Shown one piece after another: positions 5,723 to 6,005 of a DNA stretch of 6,005 nt (its first letter is position 1; every line of letters starts with the position of its first letter). The stretch is from positions 1 through 6,005 of the forward strand of contig CAKZIX010000113.1 in assembly GCA_936936565.1 (NCBI GenBank), read 5' to 3'. Below the pieces are notes generated by a model, which saw only the letters and a program-made list of their open reading frames with translations, had not been told where the DNA came from and made no database searches. Origin of the DNA: an uncultured Nocardiaceae bacterium. GTDB lineage: Bacteria > Actinomycetota > Actinomycetes > Mycobacteriales > Mycobacteriaceae. The position numbers and the translations under genes are program-made.

Positions 5723-5726
5723 GATC
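5723..5726. other. Putative chimeric junction 2 (GATC)
   Basis: L9 similarity ends with ADVAAAI at this GATC. The following residues TGLGGVETPAG do not continue into the DKR-containing segment expected in L9; instead a stop and a new coupled ORF follow. No further GATC occurs to the window end, so the remaining 279 bases could be a single restriction fragment. Confidence 0.45.
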
Positions 5727-5768
5727 ACAGGTCTGGGTGGTGTCGAGACCCCGGCGGGGGTGCAGTGA
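5724..5768 (+). CDS. 3' tail of an unidentified gene, coupled to the next ORF
   Basis: If the GATC at 5723 is a junction, the codons from there (ITGLGGVETPAGVQ, then TGA at 5766-5768) are the end of an unidentified plus-strand gene. Its stop overlaps the next start in the sequence TGATG, the arrangement typical of translationally coupled genes in phages and compact operons. Fourteen residues are too few to name it. If there is no junction, these are simply divergent last residues of the L9 remnant. Confidence 0.3.
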   Translation: MTGLGGVETPAGVQ

Positions 5769-6005
5769 TGCCCGCCCCTGCCGCGCCCGCTGCACGTGCC
5801 GTTGACGCCGCGCCGTCGGCGTGTGTGTGCTGGCGGGTGGGCACGGTCCCGCACGCGGGGCACTGCTGTTTCGACGGTCCCGCCGAGGCGTACCAGGGCG
5901 ACGCCGTGCTGCCTCCGTGCGGGCACTGGCACCCCGCCCTAACGCTGGCCGACATTACCGGGCAGCACAGCATCACAGACCACCCGGCGAGACATCAGGG
6001 TCTCA
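5768..6005 (+). CDS. Cys/His-rich hypothetical protein, N-terminal part (runs off window)
   Basis: The frame is open from ATG 5768 to the window edge (79 codons, no stop). After an Ala/Pro-rich start it reads ACVCWRVGTVPHAGHCCFDG and then PPCGHWHP. Five cysteines (CxC, CC, CGH) and several histidines within about 40 residues suggest a small metal-binding or treble-clef-like fold. Short proteins with an HCCF string and CGH motifs occur in actinophages and integrative elements, as far as I recall; I cannot name a family. Codons mostly end in G or C, supporting coding, though AGA, CTA and ACA appear near the end. The start overlaps the preceding stop (TGATG), implying coupled translation. A minus-strand frame (5976-5725) covers the same bases but is less protein-like. 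Its link to the kinase/aldolase locus is doubtful because of the junctions to the left. Confidence 0.45.
   Translation, partial: MPAPAAPAARAVDAAPSACVCWRVGTVPHAGHCCFDGPAEAYQGDAVLPPCGHWHPALTLADITGQHSITDHPARHQGL

Larger units (their letters stand above)
5589..5726 (+). pseudogene. rplI: Internal fragment of ribosomal protein L9
   Basis: In the plus frame starting at 5589, the translation includes DEHAAELRTQLEGL, then SVEVPARAAAEGKLFGAVTA and ADVAAAI. This is the central linker end and C-terminal-domain start of bacterial L9, where KLFGSVT and ADVAxAI are hallmark strings. About 46 residues are present out of the usual ~150. The whole N-terminal domain (MKxILTxxVxxLGxxGD...) and the C-terminal half (DKRxIxL..., VxLHP) are missing, so no working gene is here. 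The piece begins and ends exactly at consecutive GATC sites and carries no GATC inside. The plus frame is open from 5289 to 5768, but only this part resembles anything. It most likely comes from another genomic location or another actinobacterium. Confidence 0.6.

Noticed and set aside
5289..5768. A 159-codon plus-strand frame containing the L9-like stretch, read as an intact gene
   Set aside because: Its first ~100 codons are antisense to the aldolase start and kinase tail and resemble nothing. Only 5589-5726 looks like L9, and the initiator region of L9 is absent.
5592..5932. N-terminal extension of the minus-strand frames upstream of the aldolase and kinase
   Set aside because: The sequence is Arg/Pro/Ser-rich, has no motifs, and is the reverse complement of better plus-strand coding sequence.
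1..6005. tRNA/rRNA genes, CRISPR arrays, insertion sequences, riboswitches
   Set aside because: I saw no repeat-spacer pattern, transposase motif, terminal inverted repeats, cloverleaf signature or known riboswitch core anywhere in the window.

Overview
The base composition is strongly GC-rich, with G/C-ending codons in the real genes. Together with a RamB-type regulator, a FadE5-type acyl-CoA dehydrogenase, a DUF5753 XRE regulator and a LIP-family secreted lipase, this points to a mycolic-acid actinobacterium, most like Nocardia or a close relative (Rhodococcus, Mycobacterium). The genus is inferred from gene content only.

Layout, left to right. (1) 2-463 (+) is the 3' end of a FadE5-like acyl-CoA dehydrogenase, followed by a perfect 11-bp hairpin terminator. 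(2) 435-794 (-) is a small unrecognised protein whose 3' end runs through that terminator and overlaps fadE. (3) 894-1775 (+), divergent from it across an AT-rich 99-bp gap, is an XRE/DUF5753 regulator. (4) 1767-3176 (-) is RamB, the short-chain acyl-CoA-responsive regulator of acetate/glyoxylate metabolism. It converges on the XRE gene with a 9-bp overlap and appears to have a leaderless promoter surrounded by TTCGC half-sites. (5) 3311-4546 (+), divergent from ramB, is a secreted LIP-family lipase. (6) 4559-5383 (-) is a class II ketose-bisphosphate aldolase, preceded in the same operon by (7) the 3' end of a PfkB-family sugar kinase at 5391-5591 (-).

The last ~420 bases do not look like one continuous locus. 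At 5589-5592 (GATC) the kinase reading frame stops making sense. It is replaced by a plus-strand fragment of ribosomal protein L9 (rplI) that lacks both its N- and C-terminal parts. At the next GATC (5723-5726) the L9 similarity ends and an unrelated, mobile-element-like plus-strand gene pair begins: the tail of one gene coupled by TGATG to a Cys/His-rich ORF that runs off the window. The fragment is bounded by two consecutive GATC sites with none between them, as expected from ligated Sau3AI/MboI/DpnII fragments (library or proximity-ligation chimera). A genuine rearrangement remains possible.

Functionally, the credible part combines fatty-acid supply and use (secreted lipase, acyl-CoA dehydrogenase) with RamB, which in relatives reports on acyl-CoA status and controls the glyoxylate shunt. 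A separate small sugar-phosphate operon (kinase then aldolase) follows. I found no new multi-gene system. The most useful observations are the chimeric right end, the ramB control region, the terminator placed inside the small gene, and the small unknown gene paired with the XRE regulator.
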